A model generated the notes under the pieces. That model made no database searches. It was not told the origin of the DNA and saw nothing but the letters and a program-made list of their open reading frames with translations. The translations under genes were made by a program, and so were the position numbers. A stretch of 19,564 nt of DNA from CAZBBB01 sp964490005 (GTDB lineage: Bacteria; Planctomycetota; B15-G4): positions 1-19,564 of the forward strand of contig CAZBBB010000051.1 of assembly GCA_964490005.1 (NCBI GenBank), given 5' to 3'. Below, piece after piece: positions 5,856 through 12,512 of this stretch; positions within the stretch are counted from its first letter, which is position 1; every line of letters starts with the position of its first letter.

Positions 5856-7652
5856 ATGCTCGGTAGTCTCGGCTCGATCCTGCTCGCCGCCTTCGGCATC
5901 AGCTTCCTGATCTTCATCCACGAGGCGGGCCACTTCGTCGCGGCGCGGATGTTCGGCGTGCGCGTCGAAGTCTTCTCGATCGGCTTCGGCCCGCGGCTGT
6001 TCGGCTGGCGGCGCGGCGAGACCGACTACCGCATCTCGGCCATCCCCCTGGGCGGCTACGTGAAGATGGCCGGCGAGTACGGCGACGAGAGCGAGAACGC
6101 GCCACCCGCACCCGACGGCCTGCTGGGCAAGCCCGCCTGGCAGCGGGCGATCGTGTTCTCGGGCGGCGTGCTGGTGAACTTCGCCTTCGCCTTCCTGGCC
6201 TTCCCGCTGGCCTTCACGCTCGGCGTGCCGCTGCCGGCCCCCGTGGTCGGTAGCGTCACGCCCGGCGGGCCGGCGTGGCAGGCGGGCCTGCAGCCCGGCG
6301 ACGTCGTGCTGCAGGTCAACGGTCGCGACGTGCACCAGTTCCCCGACGTCGCGCTCGAGGTCGCCCTCGGCGATCCGCGCGTGACGACCGCCCGCATCCG
6401 GCGCGGCGAGCAGCTGCTCGACGTGCTCATGCACCCGGTGAAGAACGAGGCCGAGGGGCGCTACGAGATCGGCGTGGGCCTGCCCGAGGCGCCCGGCATC
6501 CACGTGCGCGAGGGCGGCCCCGCCTGGCAGGCCGGTCTGCGCACCGGCGACCGCATCGTGCGGCTCGACGAGCTGGAGGTGCGCGGCGGACTCGCGCACG
6601 ACCCGGCCGTGGCGCAGCGCCTGCAGCGCGGCCGCGACCTGGACGTCGTCTGGGTGCGCGACGGCGTCGAGCGGCGCGCGACCATCCGTCCCGAGACGAC
6701 GCGCAACGAGGCCTCGGCGCGGCTCGGCGTCATGCCGCTCGGCACGCTCGTCGCGGGGCTGCGCGGCCCGGCCGTCGCGGGCCCCGAACAGCTGCGCGTC
6801 GGCGACCTGATCACGCGCGTCGGCGGGACGCCGGTGCACTCGGCCGAGGCGGTCCTCGAGCGGCTCGCGGCGGCGCCTCCCGGCAGCGTGCCCGTCGCGC
6901 TCGAGCGCGCGGGGCGTCCGCTCACGCTCGAGCTCGACGCCGGCCTGCGCGCGGCCGCGCTCGCCGGCGACGTCGCCTTCGAGGCGCATTTCGCCGGCAC
7001 CGCCGTGCAGGTGCTGCCCGACAGCGCGCTGGGCGAGGCCGGCTTCGTCGACGGCGACGTGCTCGTCGCGGTCGACGGTCAACTGCTCGGCTCCTACGCC
7101 GACCTGCAGCGGATCGTGCAGGGCGAGCCGCGCACCTTCGCCATCCGCTGGCGGACGGCCGACGGCGTCGAGCGCGAGGCGGCGGTCCGCAGCCGGCCCA
7201 TCACCGTCGCGGACTACGGCTTCGGCACGAGCATGCTCGAGGAGGTCCGGCGCGAGAGCCTCACGAGCGCCGTGACGTCGGGCGTCGCGATCTCGCTCAA
7301 CATGCTGCGGCACACCTGGCTCACGCTCACGCGCCTGGTCAGCGGCGACGTCTCGCCCGACAACCTCGGCGGCATCGTGCAGATCTCCGTGCTCACCTAC
7401 CGCGTGGCCGAGGCGAGCTTCGCCCAGCTGCTGTTCTTCCTCGGGCTGCTCTCGATCAACCTCGGCTTCATCAACATCCTGCCGATCCCGGTCCTCGACG
7501 GCGGGCAGGTGATGTTCCTGATCTTCGAGAAGATCAAGGGCGGCCGGCTCTCCGAGCGCTTCCTGAACTCGATGCAGATGGCGGGGCTGGTCCTGATCCT
7601 CGCGCTGGTCGTCTACATCACCTACCAGGACATCCTGAAGCTCGCCGGATGA
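5856..7652 (+). CDS. rseP: Site-2 intramembrane zinc protease RseP with about four PDZ modules
   Basis: This inner-membrane metalloprotease family cleaves anti-sigma factors and remnant signal peptides inside the membrane. The first helix holds the active site, HEAGH (His22, Glu23, His26). The second catalytic motif is near the C-terminus at NILPIPVLDGG (540-550, with Asp548 as third zinc ligand), followed by a final helix. Helix two is at about 100-125. The region between helices is expanded: PDZ-like units are suggested at about 128-196, 206-280, 287-362 and 380-446. The first two share the segment GGPAWQAGL. At 598 residues it exceeds the 450 residues with two PDZs of E. coli RseP. It begins 30 nt after dxr with no ribosome-binding site and ends in an ATGA overlap with the UbiA gene. 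Its substrate is not evident here. Confidence 0.95.
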   Translation: MLGSLGSILLAAFGISFLIFIHEAGHFVAARMFGVRVEVFSIGFGPRLFGWRRGETDYRISAIPLGGYVKMAGEYGDESENAPPAPDGLLGKPAWQRAIVFSGGVLVNFAFAFLAFPLAFTLGVPLPAPVVGSVTPGGPAWQAGLQPGDVVLQVNGRDVHQFPDVALEVALGDPRVTTARIRRGEQLLDVLMHPVKNEAEGRYEIGVGLPEAPGIHVREGGPAWQAGLRTGDRIVRLDELEVRGGLAHDPAVAQRLQRGRDLDVVWVRDGVERRATIRPETTRNEASARLGVMPLGTLVAGLRGPAVAGPEQLRVGDLITRVGGTPVHSAEAVLERLAAAPPGSVPVALERAGRPLTLELDAGLRAAALAGDVAFEAHFAGTAVQVLPDSALGEAGFVDGDVLVAVDGQLLGSYADLQRIVQGEPRTFAIRWRTADGVEREAAVRSRPITVADYGFGTSMLEEVRRESLTSAVTSGVAISLNMLRHTWLTLTRLVSGDVSPDNLGGIVQISVLTYRVAEASFAQLLFFLGLLSINLGFINILPIPVLDGGQVMFLIFEKIKGGRLSERFLNSMQMAGLVLILALVVYITYQDILKLAG

Positions 7653-8575
7653 GCGCCGCCGCCCTGCGCGCCTGGGCGCAGGTCCTGCGCGCGCCGCTGC
7701 TGCTCTCGCCGGTCGCGGACGTGTCGGCGGGCGCCTTCGTCGCCGCCGCCGCCCTGCCCGGAAACGGCGTGCCGGCGGCGCGCCTGCTCGTCGCGGTCGG
7801 CGCCGGCATCTGCCTGCTCGCCGCGGGCATGGCCGCCAACGCCTGGTTCGACCGCGACGAGGACCGGCGCCTCAAACCCGGCCGCCCGCTGCCCCGCGGC
7901 GCGGTCTCCGAGCGCGCCGTGCTCGGCGCCGCGCTCGTCGCGTGGATGGCCGGGCTGGCGCTGGCGCGTCGCGCGGGGCTGCTCCCCTTCGTCGCGGCCC
8001 TCGCCATCGTGCTCGTCACGCTCGTCTACCACGTCGCGCTCAAGCGCCGGGCCGTGGCCGGCGCGCTGGCGCTGGGCTCGGCGCGCGCGCTCGACCTGTG
8101 TCTGGGCGCCGGCGTGGTGTTCTCGGCCGGCGCCTTCGAGGACGCCACGGTGCGCGCCGCCGGCGGCCTGGTGCTGCGCGTCGCCGCCCTCTACGGCCTG
8201 TACGTGACCGGAGCCGCCCTGCACGCGTCGACCGACGACCGCGCCGAGCGCTCGTCGCTCTCGCCGGCAGGGCTCGGACTGTCGTGCGCGGTGATCGCGG
8301 CGGGACTGGCCTTCGCCCTGCACGCCGCCGCGAACGGCGGCCCCGCGCTCCACCGGCTCGCCGCGCTGCTGCTGCTGGCCTGGGCGCTGCTGCGCCTGCT
8401 GCGCGCCTGGCGCCGCGCGCCGCCGCCGGTCGTCACCGGCGCCGCGTTGTCCAACCTGTATCCGCTGGGCGCCGCGCTCGTGCTGCTCTCGGGCGCGGCC
8501 TGGGCGGCCGCCGCGCTGATCCTCGCCGCCTTCCTCATCGGCCGCGCCGCCCTCAGGATCGTCCCTCCGAGCTGA
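7649..8575 (+). CDS. UbiA-family membrane prenyltransferase (EboC-like?)
   Basis: A 308-residue polytopic membrane protein, mostly hydrophobic helices. The first prenyl-diphosphate/Mg motif is NAWFDRDEDRRLKPGRPLPRG (Asn64, Asp68, Asp70, Asp72), a clear UbiA signature. The second conserved loop, YHVALKRRAVAGALALG with RALDLCLGAG (about 127-155), and LYVTGAALHASTDDRAER (184-201) are at the expected places, although the second aspartate motif is loose. Enzymes of this family attach prenyl chains to aromatic or other acceptors (quinones, hemes, polar lipids). The motif wording resembles EboC of the ebo clusters, but no other ebo gene is here, so the acceptor is unknown. It starts in an ATGA overlap with rseP and its last 23 bp overlap the convergent CCA-enzyme gene. 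Dxr upstream supplies the pathway for its prenyl donor. Confidence 0.88.
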   Translation: MSAAALRAWAQVLRAPLLLSPVADVSAGAFVAAAALPGNGVPAARLLVAVGAGICLLAAGMAANAWFDRDEDRRLKPGRPLPRGAVSERAVLGAALVAWMAGLALARRAGLLPFVAALAIVLVTLVYHVALKRRAVAGALALGSARALDLCLGAGVVFSAGAFEDATVRAAGGLVLRVAALYGLYVTGAALHASTDDRAERSSLSPAGLGLSCAVIAAGLAFALHAAANGGPALHRLAALLLLAWALLRLLRAWRRAPPPVVTGAALSNLYPLGAALVLLSGAAWAAAALILAAFLIGRAALRIVPPS

Positions 8576-9872
8576 GGCGGCGCCCGAGCCAGGCCAGCGC
8601 CGCGTCGCGATCCTCGAGCTGTCCGTCGAGCTGCAGGTCGGCGGCCTCGCGCAGCAGGGCGCCCAGGCCGGGGCCGGGCGCCACGCCGCGCTCGATCAGG
8701 TCGGCACCCGTGAGCAGCGGCGGCGGCAGCAGCGCGAGCGCCCGCAGCTTGCGGCGCATGGCGAAGATCGCGGGGAGCGCGTCGAGCCGGCCGTGGCAGG
8801 CGCCGCAGTCGGCCCGGTAGAGCGCGAGCAGTTCGTCGAAGTGCGGCTCGGCCATCAGCCGCCGCAGGCGGGCGGGCCGCATGGCCGGCACGTCCTTGAA
8901 GATCAGATGGTCGCGCACGAGCGCCACGACGCGCTCGGTCGAGGCGCGCGAGAGTCTCAGTCGTCCGCAGATCTCCTCCGCCATCGCGGCGCCGAGTTCG
9001 ACGTGGCCGTCGAAGCGGATGCGGTCGGCGGCGCGCCGGAACGTGGGCGGCTTGCCGATGTCGTGCAGCAGCATGCCCAGCGCGAGTTCGAAGGACGGGC
9101 GGCGCGGCAGGCCTTCGAGAGCGAGGCAGGTATGCACCCAGACATCGCCCTCCGGGTGGAATTCGGGCGGCTGCTCCACGCCGTGCAGCGCCACGGCCTC
9201 GGGCAGGATGACCGCCAGCAGTCCGCAGTCGTCGAGCAGCTCCAGCGCCCGCCGGCGGGAAGGCGGCACGAGCATCTTCGCCAGCTCGTCACGCACGCGC
9301 TCGCCGGAGATCCGGCGCAGTCCGTCGGCGCGGTCGCGCATGGCGGCCCGCGTGCGCGCCTCGATCGTGAAGTCGAGGTTCGCGGCGAAGCGCACGCCGC
9401 GCAGCAGGCGCAGTCCGTCCTCGGCGAAACGCGCGTGCGGATCGCCGATGGCGCGGATGCACCGCGCCGCGAGATCGGCGCGCCCGCCCACCAGGTCGGT
9501 GATCTCGCCCGTGAAGGGATCCTCCACCAGACCGTTGATGGTGAAGTCGCGGCGCCGCACGTCCTCGGCCAGGCTGGCCGGTTCGACGCGCTCGGGCCGG
9601 CGCCCGTCGCGGCTGCCGACGTCGCGCCGGAAGGTCGCCACGTCGTACGTGCCGCGCGCCGCGACGACCTTCACGACGCCGAAGGCGGCGCCGACCTCGA
9701 CCGTCCGCTCGAACAGGGCCACGACCTGCGCCGGGCTCGCCGAGGTCGCGAGGTCGACGTCCCCGCCGCGGCGCCCGAGCAGACGATCGCGCACCGCCCC
9801 GCCGGCGAACACGACCTCGTGCCCGGCCGCCGCGAGGCGGCGCGCGAGGCGGCGCGCTTCAGCGCGGGCCAT
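8553..9872 (-). CDS. cca: CCA-adding-type tRNA nucleotidyltransferase with HD domain
   Basis: A 439-residue class II nucleotidyltransferase. It shows FAGGAVRDRLLG (23-33), the catalytic Asp38/Asp40 in GGDVDLATSA, RRRDFTINGL (106-115), the nucleotide-selecting EDGLRLLR (151-158) and the ERVRDEL helix (191-197). The C-terminal half has an HD phosphohydrolase-like domain (LLHDIGKP with His270 and Asp271; DGHVELGA at 288-295; DHLIFK at 321-326). It lacks the Gly-Arg-Arg-Phe poly(A)-polymerase signature seen in the pcnB gene at the other end of the window, so CCA or A addition to tRNA 3' ends is the likely role. The ATG at 9872 has a strong GGGAGG at 6 nt. Its 3' end overlaps the UbiA gene by 23 bp. 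If the organism splits CC- and A-adding activities, this could be one half. Confidence 0.88.
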   Translation of the reverse strand: MARAEARRLARRLAAAGHEVVFAGGAVRDRLLGRRGGDVDLATSASPAQVVALFERTVEVGAAFGVVKVVAARGTYDVATFRRDVGSRDGRRPERVEPASLAEDVRRRDFTINGLVEDPFTGEITDLVGGRADLAARCIRAIGDPHARFAEDGLRLLRGVRFAANLDFTIEARTRAAMRDRADGLRRISGERVRDELAKMLVPPSRRRALELLDDCGLLAVILPEAVALHGVEQPPEFHPEGDVWVHTCLALEGLPRRPSFELALGMLLHDIGKPPTFRRAADRIRFDGHVELGAAMAEEICGRLRLSRASTERVVALVRDHLIFKDVPAMRPARLRRLMAEPHFDELLALYRADCGACHGRLDALPAIFAMRRKLRALALLPPPLLTGADLIERGVAPGPGLGALLREAADLQLDGQLEDRDAALAWLGRRLSSEGRS

Positions 9873-9878
9873 GGCCTG

Positions 9879-9884
9879 CCTCCC
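9879..9884 (-). promoter_or_regulatory. Strong ribosome binding site of the CCA-enzyme gene
   Basis: GGGAGG on the minus strand lies 6 nt before the ATG at 9872. It fixes that start against in-frame candidates further upstream, in a window where few genes have a good Shine-Dalgarno sequence. Confidence 0.7.
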
Positions 9885-9899
9885 GGCTCCGCGGGTCGC

Positions 9900-9934
9900 T
9901 ACGATGGCGCGGCGCGCACCCGCGCCGCATGGAG
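9900..9934 (+). promoter_or_regulatory. -10-like element and ribosome binding site of the pseudopilin-like gene
   Basis: TACGAT (9900-9905), in the context GCTACGAT, is a possible -10 with no recognisable -35. GGAG (9931-9934) precedes the ATG at 9940 by 5 nt and favours that start over the in-frame ATG at 9904, which overlaps the -10. Confidence 0.4.
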
Positions 9935-9939
9935 CCCGC

Positions 9940-10479
9940 ATGACGCGCTGGTCCGGCCTGCTGATCGTCGTCGCGCTCGTGGCTCTCATCGGCCTCATCC
10001 GCGTGCGCGAGCACGCGCTGGCCGAGCGGCTGCTCGCCCGCGAACGGACCGCCGTCGAGCGCATCGCGCGCCTGCACGCGCGCTCGCAGCTCGAGGTGCA
10101 GCGCGGTCAGAAGCACCCGGGGCTGCGCGGCGAGTTCCTGGCCGGCGAAGACGGCCTGCGCGCGCTGCCCGAGATCTCGGCCGAGGAGATCAGCTACGCC
10201 GCCGACGACATCTTCGTGTACGGCCTCGCCACGCGACCCTGGCGGGACGAGGCCACGGGCGTGCTCCATCAGGGCTACGTGCTGCGCGCCTGGCCGCTGG
10301 AGTACGGCGTGACCGGCGACCGCGAGTTCCAGATCACCGACGACGGCACGTTCTGGCAGGGACAGAATCGCATCGGGCGCAGCGGCCTCTCCTACGGCTT
10401 CCCGCCGCTCTTTCCCGACCCCGAGATCGGCCTCCCGGGCGCCGCCTGGTGGCCGCAGGAACTGCCCGATCACAAGTAG
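9940..10479 (+). CDS. Membrane-anchored pseudopilin-like protein
   Basis: A 179-residue protein: one N-terminal transmembrane helix (about 5-21), an amphipathic helical stretch with ALAERLLARERTAVERIARL (26-45), then a compact globular part with HQGYVLRAWPLEYGVTGDRE (110-129) and QITDDGTFWQG (131-141). The helix-then-short-beta-domain layout and the YGxTGxRxFxxxDDGxxW pattern resemble type II secretion or type IV pseudopilins and related planctomycete proteins. There is no prepilin peptidase site (no GFTLIE-type motif), so it is probably a stably anchored, pilin-fold-like envelope protein rather than a polymerised pilin. Function unknown. It stands alone, divergent from the CCA-enzyme gene, and its last 10 bp overlap the convergent HEAT-repeat gene. 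Confidence 0.78.
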   Translation: MTRWSGLLIVVALVALIGLIRVREHALAERLLARERTAVERIARLHARSQLEVQRGQKHPGLRGEFLAGEDGLRALPEISAEEISYAADDIFVYGLATRPWRDEATGVLHQGYVLRAWPLEYGVTGDREFQITDDGTFWQGQNRIGRSGLSYGFPPLFPDPEIGLPGAAWWPQELPDHK

Positions 10480-12113
10480 TTCCAGAACAGCAGCCGCACC
10501 CGCGACGTGATCGCGTCGTCCTGCAGCGCGCCCGCGATCTCGCGCAGCACGGCCTCGCGCGGCCCCTCGCGCAGGCGCGCGACGGCATCGATCGCGGCCT
10601 GCCGCAACGCCGGCTCGGTGCCGGGAGCGAGCGCGATGTCGCGCAGGCCCGGCAGCGCGCTCCCCCGTCGCAGTTCGCCCGCCAGACGGATGAAGGCGGC
10701 GTCGGCGCGCCGCTCGCCGCGCTGCTGCTGCAGGCGCGCCAGGCCGTGCTCGCCGAGTTCAGGCAACTGACCGGTGAGCAGCGCGTCGAGCTGCCCGCCC
10801 GGCACGCTCTGCAGCAGCAGCGGCACGATCACGTCCGCGGCGCGCGCGGGGGCGCGATGGGCCAGCAACCGGCACAGCACGCCGCGCTCGCCGTCCTGCA
10901 GCGAGACGTCGGCCAGCCGCGCGACGGCCAGCTCGACGAAGTCGGACGCCAGCTCGGCCGGCCCGGCGATGATGCGGTCGACGGCCAGCCCCAGCGTCCC
11001 CCCCCAGGTCGACTGCAGCTCGAGACGCGTCGTCTCGATCGCCCACGGGTGCTGTCGATCGTAGAGCAGCCCCAGGATCTCGTCGCGCGCCGGGTTGTGC
11101 GGGTCGCCGGCCAGCGCCTCGAGCAGTTCGATGGCAGCGAGCGCCTCGGGCGTGCCCTGATCGACCGCCCGCGCCAGGATCGTGGTCAGCGGCAGCAGCT
11201 GCGCGACTTCGTGCGTGCGCGCCAGCTCCGCCCAGCGGTCCGCGCCGAGCACGGTCCCCGAGGCCGCGATGGCGCGCAGCGCGTTGACCCGGCGCAGCAC
11301 GTCGTCGGAACGCAGGTCCTCCTCGAACGCGGCGGCCGCCTCCTCGACGCCGAAGCGCAGCTGCGTCGTGCGCGCCAGCATGGCCTCGGTCGGATCGCCC
11401 GACTGCGCCAGCCGCGCGAGCAGATCGAGCGTGCGCGCATCGGGCGAGAAGGAGGCCACCGCGGCGAGATACGAGAGATCGACGCGTTCGGGCAGCTCGA
11501 GTTCGGCCAGCACCACGTCCCGCGCCGCGGCGTTGCCGCCGCGGGCCAGGCTGGCGAGCGCCGCCCGCGCGTGCGCGGCCACGTCCGGATCGGCGTCGAT
11601 CAACCGCGCCACGACGCCGTCGAGCGCCCGCTCGGAAGGAGACTGCGCCAGCACGCGCAGGGCCGCCATGGCCACCAGCGAACTCTCGGAGAGCGCGTGC
11701 CGCTCGAGCGCCGCGAGCACGTCCGCGCGGCCCAGGTCCTCGCCCGCGAGCAGCGCGACCAGCTTCGACGCCAGCACCGTGTCGGAGGGCGAGAGCGTCG
11801 CCAGCCGCGCCAGCACCTCGTCGGCGAGCGTCCCGGCGTGGCGGGCGAGCGCCTCGCGCGTCTCGGTCAGGACCATCGGCCCGCCCCAGTCGAGACGGTC
11901 GAGCAGCCGTTCGACCGGATCGCGGCCGCGCGCGAGCGCCCAGCTCGGCGGCTCGTCGAGTTCGAGCGCCGGCAGGCCGATGAGCGCGTCGATCGATCGC
12001 TCGGCCGGCACGCCGTCTTCCCGGCCCGGCAGCAGGAAGACCGCCAGCAGCAGCACCGCCACGACCGTCGCAGGCAGCAGGGAGCGCGAGGTCGGGCTGG
12101 ACATGAGCGGCAC
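10470..12113 (-). CDS. Membrane-anchored HEAT-repeat protein
   Basis: A 547-residue protein. Residues about 11-29 form a transmembrane helix (LLPATVVAVLLLAVFLLPG); the rest is a run of helical repeats of HEAT/PBS type. Repeat-like units include VAMAALRVLAQSPSERALDG, DPDVAAHARAALASLARGG and VLRRVNALRAIAASGTVLG. The last repeat is TEPALRQAAIDAVARLREGP. Such proteins are protein-binding scaffolds; no catalytic motif is visible. The start is GTG at 12113 with GGGAGG 5 nt upstream; an ATG three codons later would have the same Shine-Dalgarno at 14 nt, which is too far. A G8 run on the coding strand (10998-11005) encodes part of TWGGTLG. The 3' end overlaps the pseudopilin-like gene by 10 bp, and the 5' side is divergent from a lipoprotein gene. 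Confidence 0.85.
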   Translation of the reverse strand: MPLMSSPTSRSLLPATVVAVLLLAVFLLPGREDGVPAERSIDALIGLPALELDEPPSWALARGRDPVERLLDRLDWGGPMVLTETREALARHAGTLADEVLARLATLSPSDTVLASKLVALLAGEDLGRADVLAALERHALSESSLVAMAALRVLAQSPSERALDGVVARLIDADPDVAAHARAALASLARGGNAAARDVVLAELELPERVDLSYLAAVASFSPDARTLDLLARLAQSGDPTEAMLARTTQLRFGVEEAAAAFEEDLRSDDVLRRVNALRAIAASGTVLGADRWAELARTHEVAQLLPLTTILARAVDQGTPEALAAIELLEALAGDPHNPARDEILGLLYDRQHPWAIETTRLELQSTWGGTLGLAVDRIIAGPAELASDFVELAVARLADVSLQDGERGVLCRLLAHRAPARAADVIVPLLLQSVPGGQLDALLTGQLPELGEHGLARLQQQRGERRADAAFIRLAGELRRGSALPGLRDIALAPGTEPALRQAAIDAVARLREGPREAVLREIAGALQDDAITSRVRLLFWNYL

Positions 12114-12118
12114 CCTAG

Positions 12119-12124
12119 CCTCCC
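12119..12124 (-). promoter_or_regulatory. Ribosome binding site that selects a GTG start
   Basis: GGGAGG on the minus strand lies 5 nt before GTG 12113 and 14 nt before ATG 12104, so the HEAT-repeat protein most likely begins at the GTG. Confidence 0.65.
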
Positions 12125-12133
12125 GGGGGACGG

Positions 12134-12158
12134 GCCGTCACGCGCGGGCCGCCGTCAC
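12134..12158. repeat. Direct repeat GCCGTCAC in the HEAT/lipoprotein divergent spacer
   Basis: GCCGTCAC occurs at 12134-12141 and 12151-12158, a 17-bp period, upstream of the HEAT-repeat gene. It may be a pair of regulator half-sites, but an 8-bp repeat in DNA this GC-rich can arise by chance. The rest of the 159-bp spacer holds the lipoprotein promoter and nothing else I can identify. Confidence 0.3.
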
Positions 12159-12214
12159 CGGCGCGGCCTGCGCGCCGTACACGCGCGCCCTCCCGACCGA
12201 AGTCCGGCCCGCTT

Positions 12215-12244
12215 TTGACGGAGCCCCGGTGGCCTTGCTACGGT
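12215..12244 (+). promoter_or_regulatory. Sigma70-like promoter for the lipoprotein pair
   Basis: TTGACG (12215-12220, 5 of 6 match) and TACGGT (12239-12244, 3 of 6 match, in the GCTACGGT context) are separated by 18 nt. Transcription would start about 20 nt before the ATG at 12273. This is the best-spaced promoter in the window. Confidence 0.55.
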
Positions 12245-12272
12245 TGGATCTCCCCCTGAACGGACCGATGCG

Positions 12273-12509
12273 ATGACTCGCAACGCTCGACGCCTCGCCC
12301 TGCCGGTTTTCGCCCTGCTCATCGCGACCGCCCTCACGGGCTGCGTCTCGCCCTTCAGCGACCACTCCGAAGACGTTCAGGACGCCTGGGCGCGCCAGGC
12401 GCGCAACGCCCACCGCAAGTGGGACCGCTACGTGCTGGGTCTCGACTGGGACGACCCCTATCACGAGTGGCACGACGAGAGCTACGCCCAGGGCCCGATG
12501 CACCGCTGA
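12273..12509 (+). CDS. Small His/Asp/Trp-rich lipoprotein
   Basis: A 78-residue precursor with an Arg-containing n-region, a hydrophobic core and the lipobox LTGC (Leu21-Cys24), so a mature lipoprotein of 55 residues. The mature part is polar and unusual: HSEDVQDAWARQARNAHRKW, then DRYVLGLDWDDPYHEWHDES. It contains five His, four Trp and many Asp/Glu. No family is recognised. Its own promoter and immediate proximity (3 nt) to a second envelope gene argue that it is real. The His/Asp pairs could bind metal, and the Tyr/Trp content could suit surface or peptidoglycan association; both are inference. The ATG at 12273 is chosen because the signal peptide follows it directly. Confidence 0.78.
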   Translation: MTRNARRLALPVFALLIATALTGCVSPFSDHSEDVQDAWARQARNAHRKWDRYVLGLDWDDPYHEWHDESYAQGPMHR

Positions 12510-12512
12510 CGG

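Noticed and set aside
3063..7313. A very long open frame on the minus strand continuing upstream from purM across the antisense of the Nudix junction, dxr and rseP
   Set aside because: High GC leaves few stops in shadow frames. Only the last 353 codons match a family (PurM); the rest mirrors dxr and rseP codons and is low-complexity Arg/Ala/Glu/His.
8793..12218. A 3.4-kb open frame on the plus strand across the CCA-enzyme and HEAT-repeat genes
   Set aside because: It is antisense to two well-supported genes, with composition typical of shadow frames, and has no recognisable domain or start signal.
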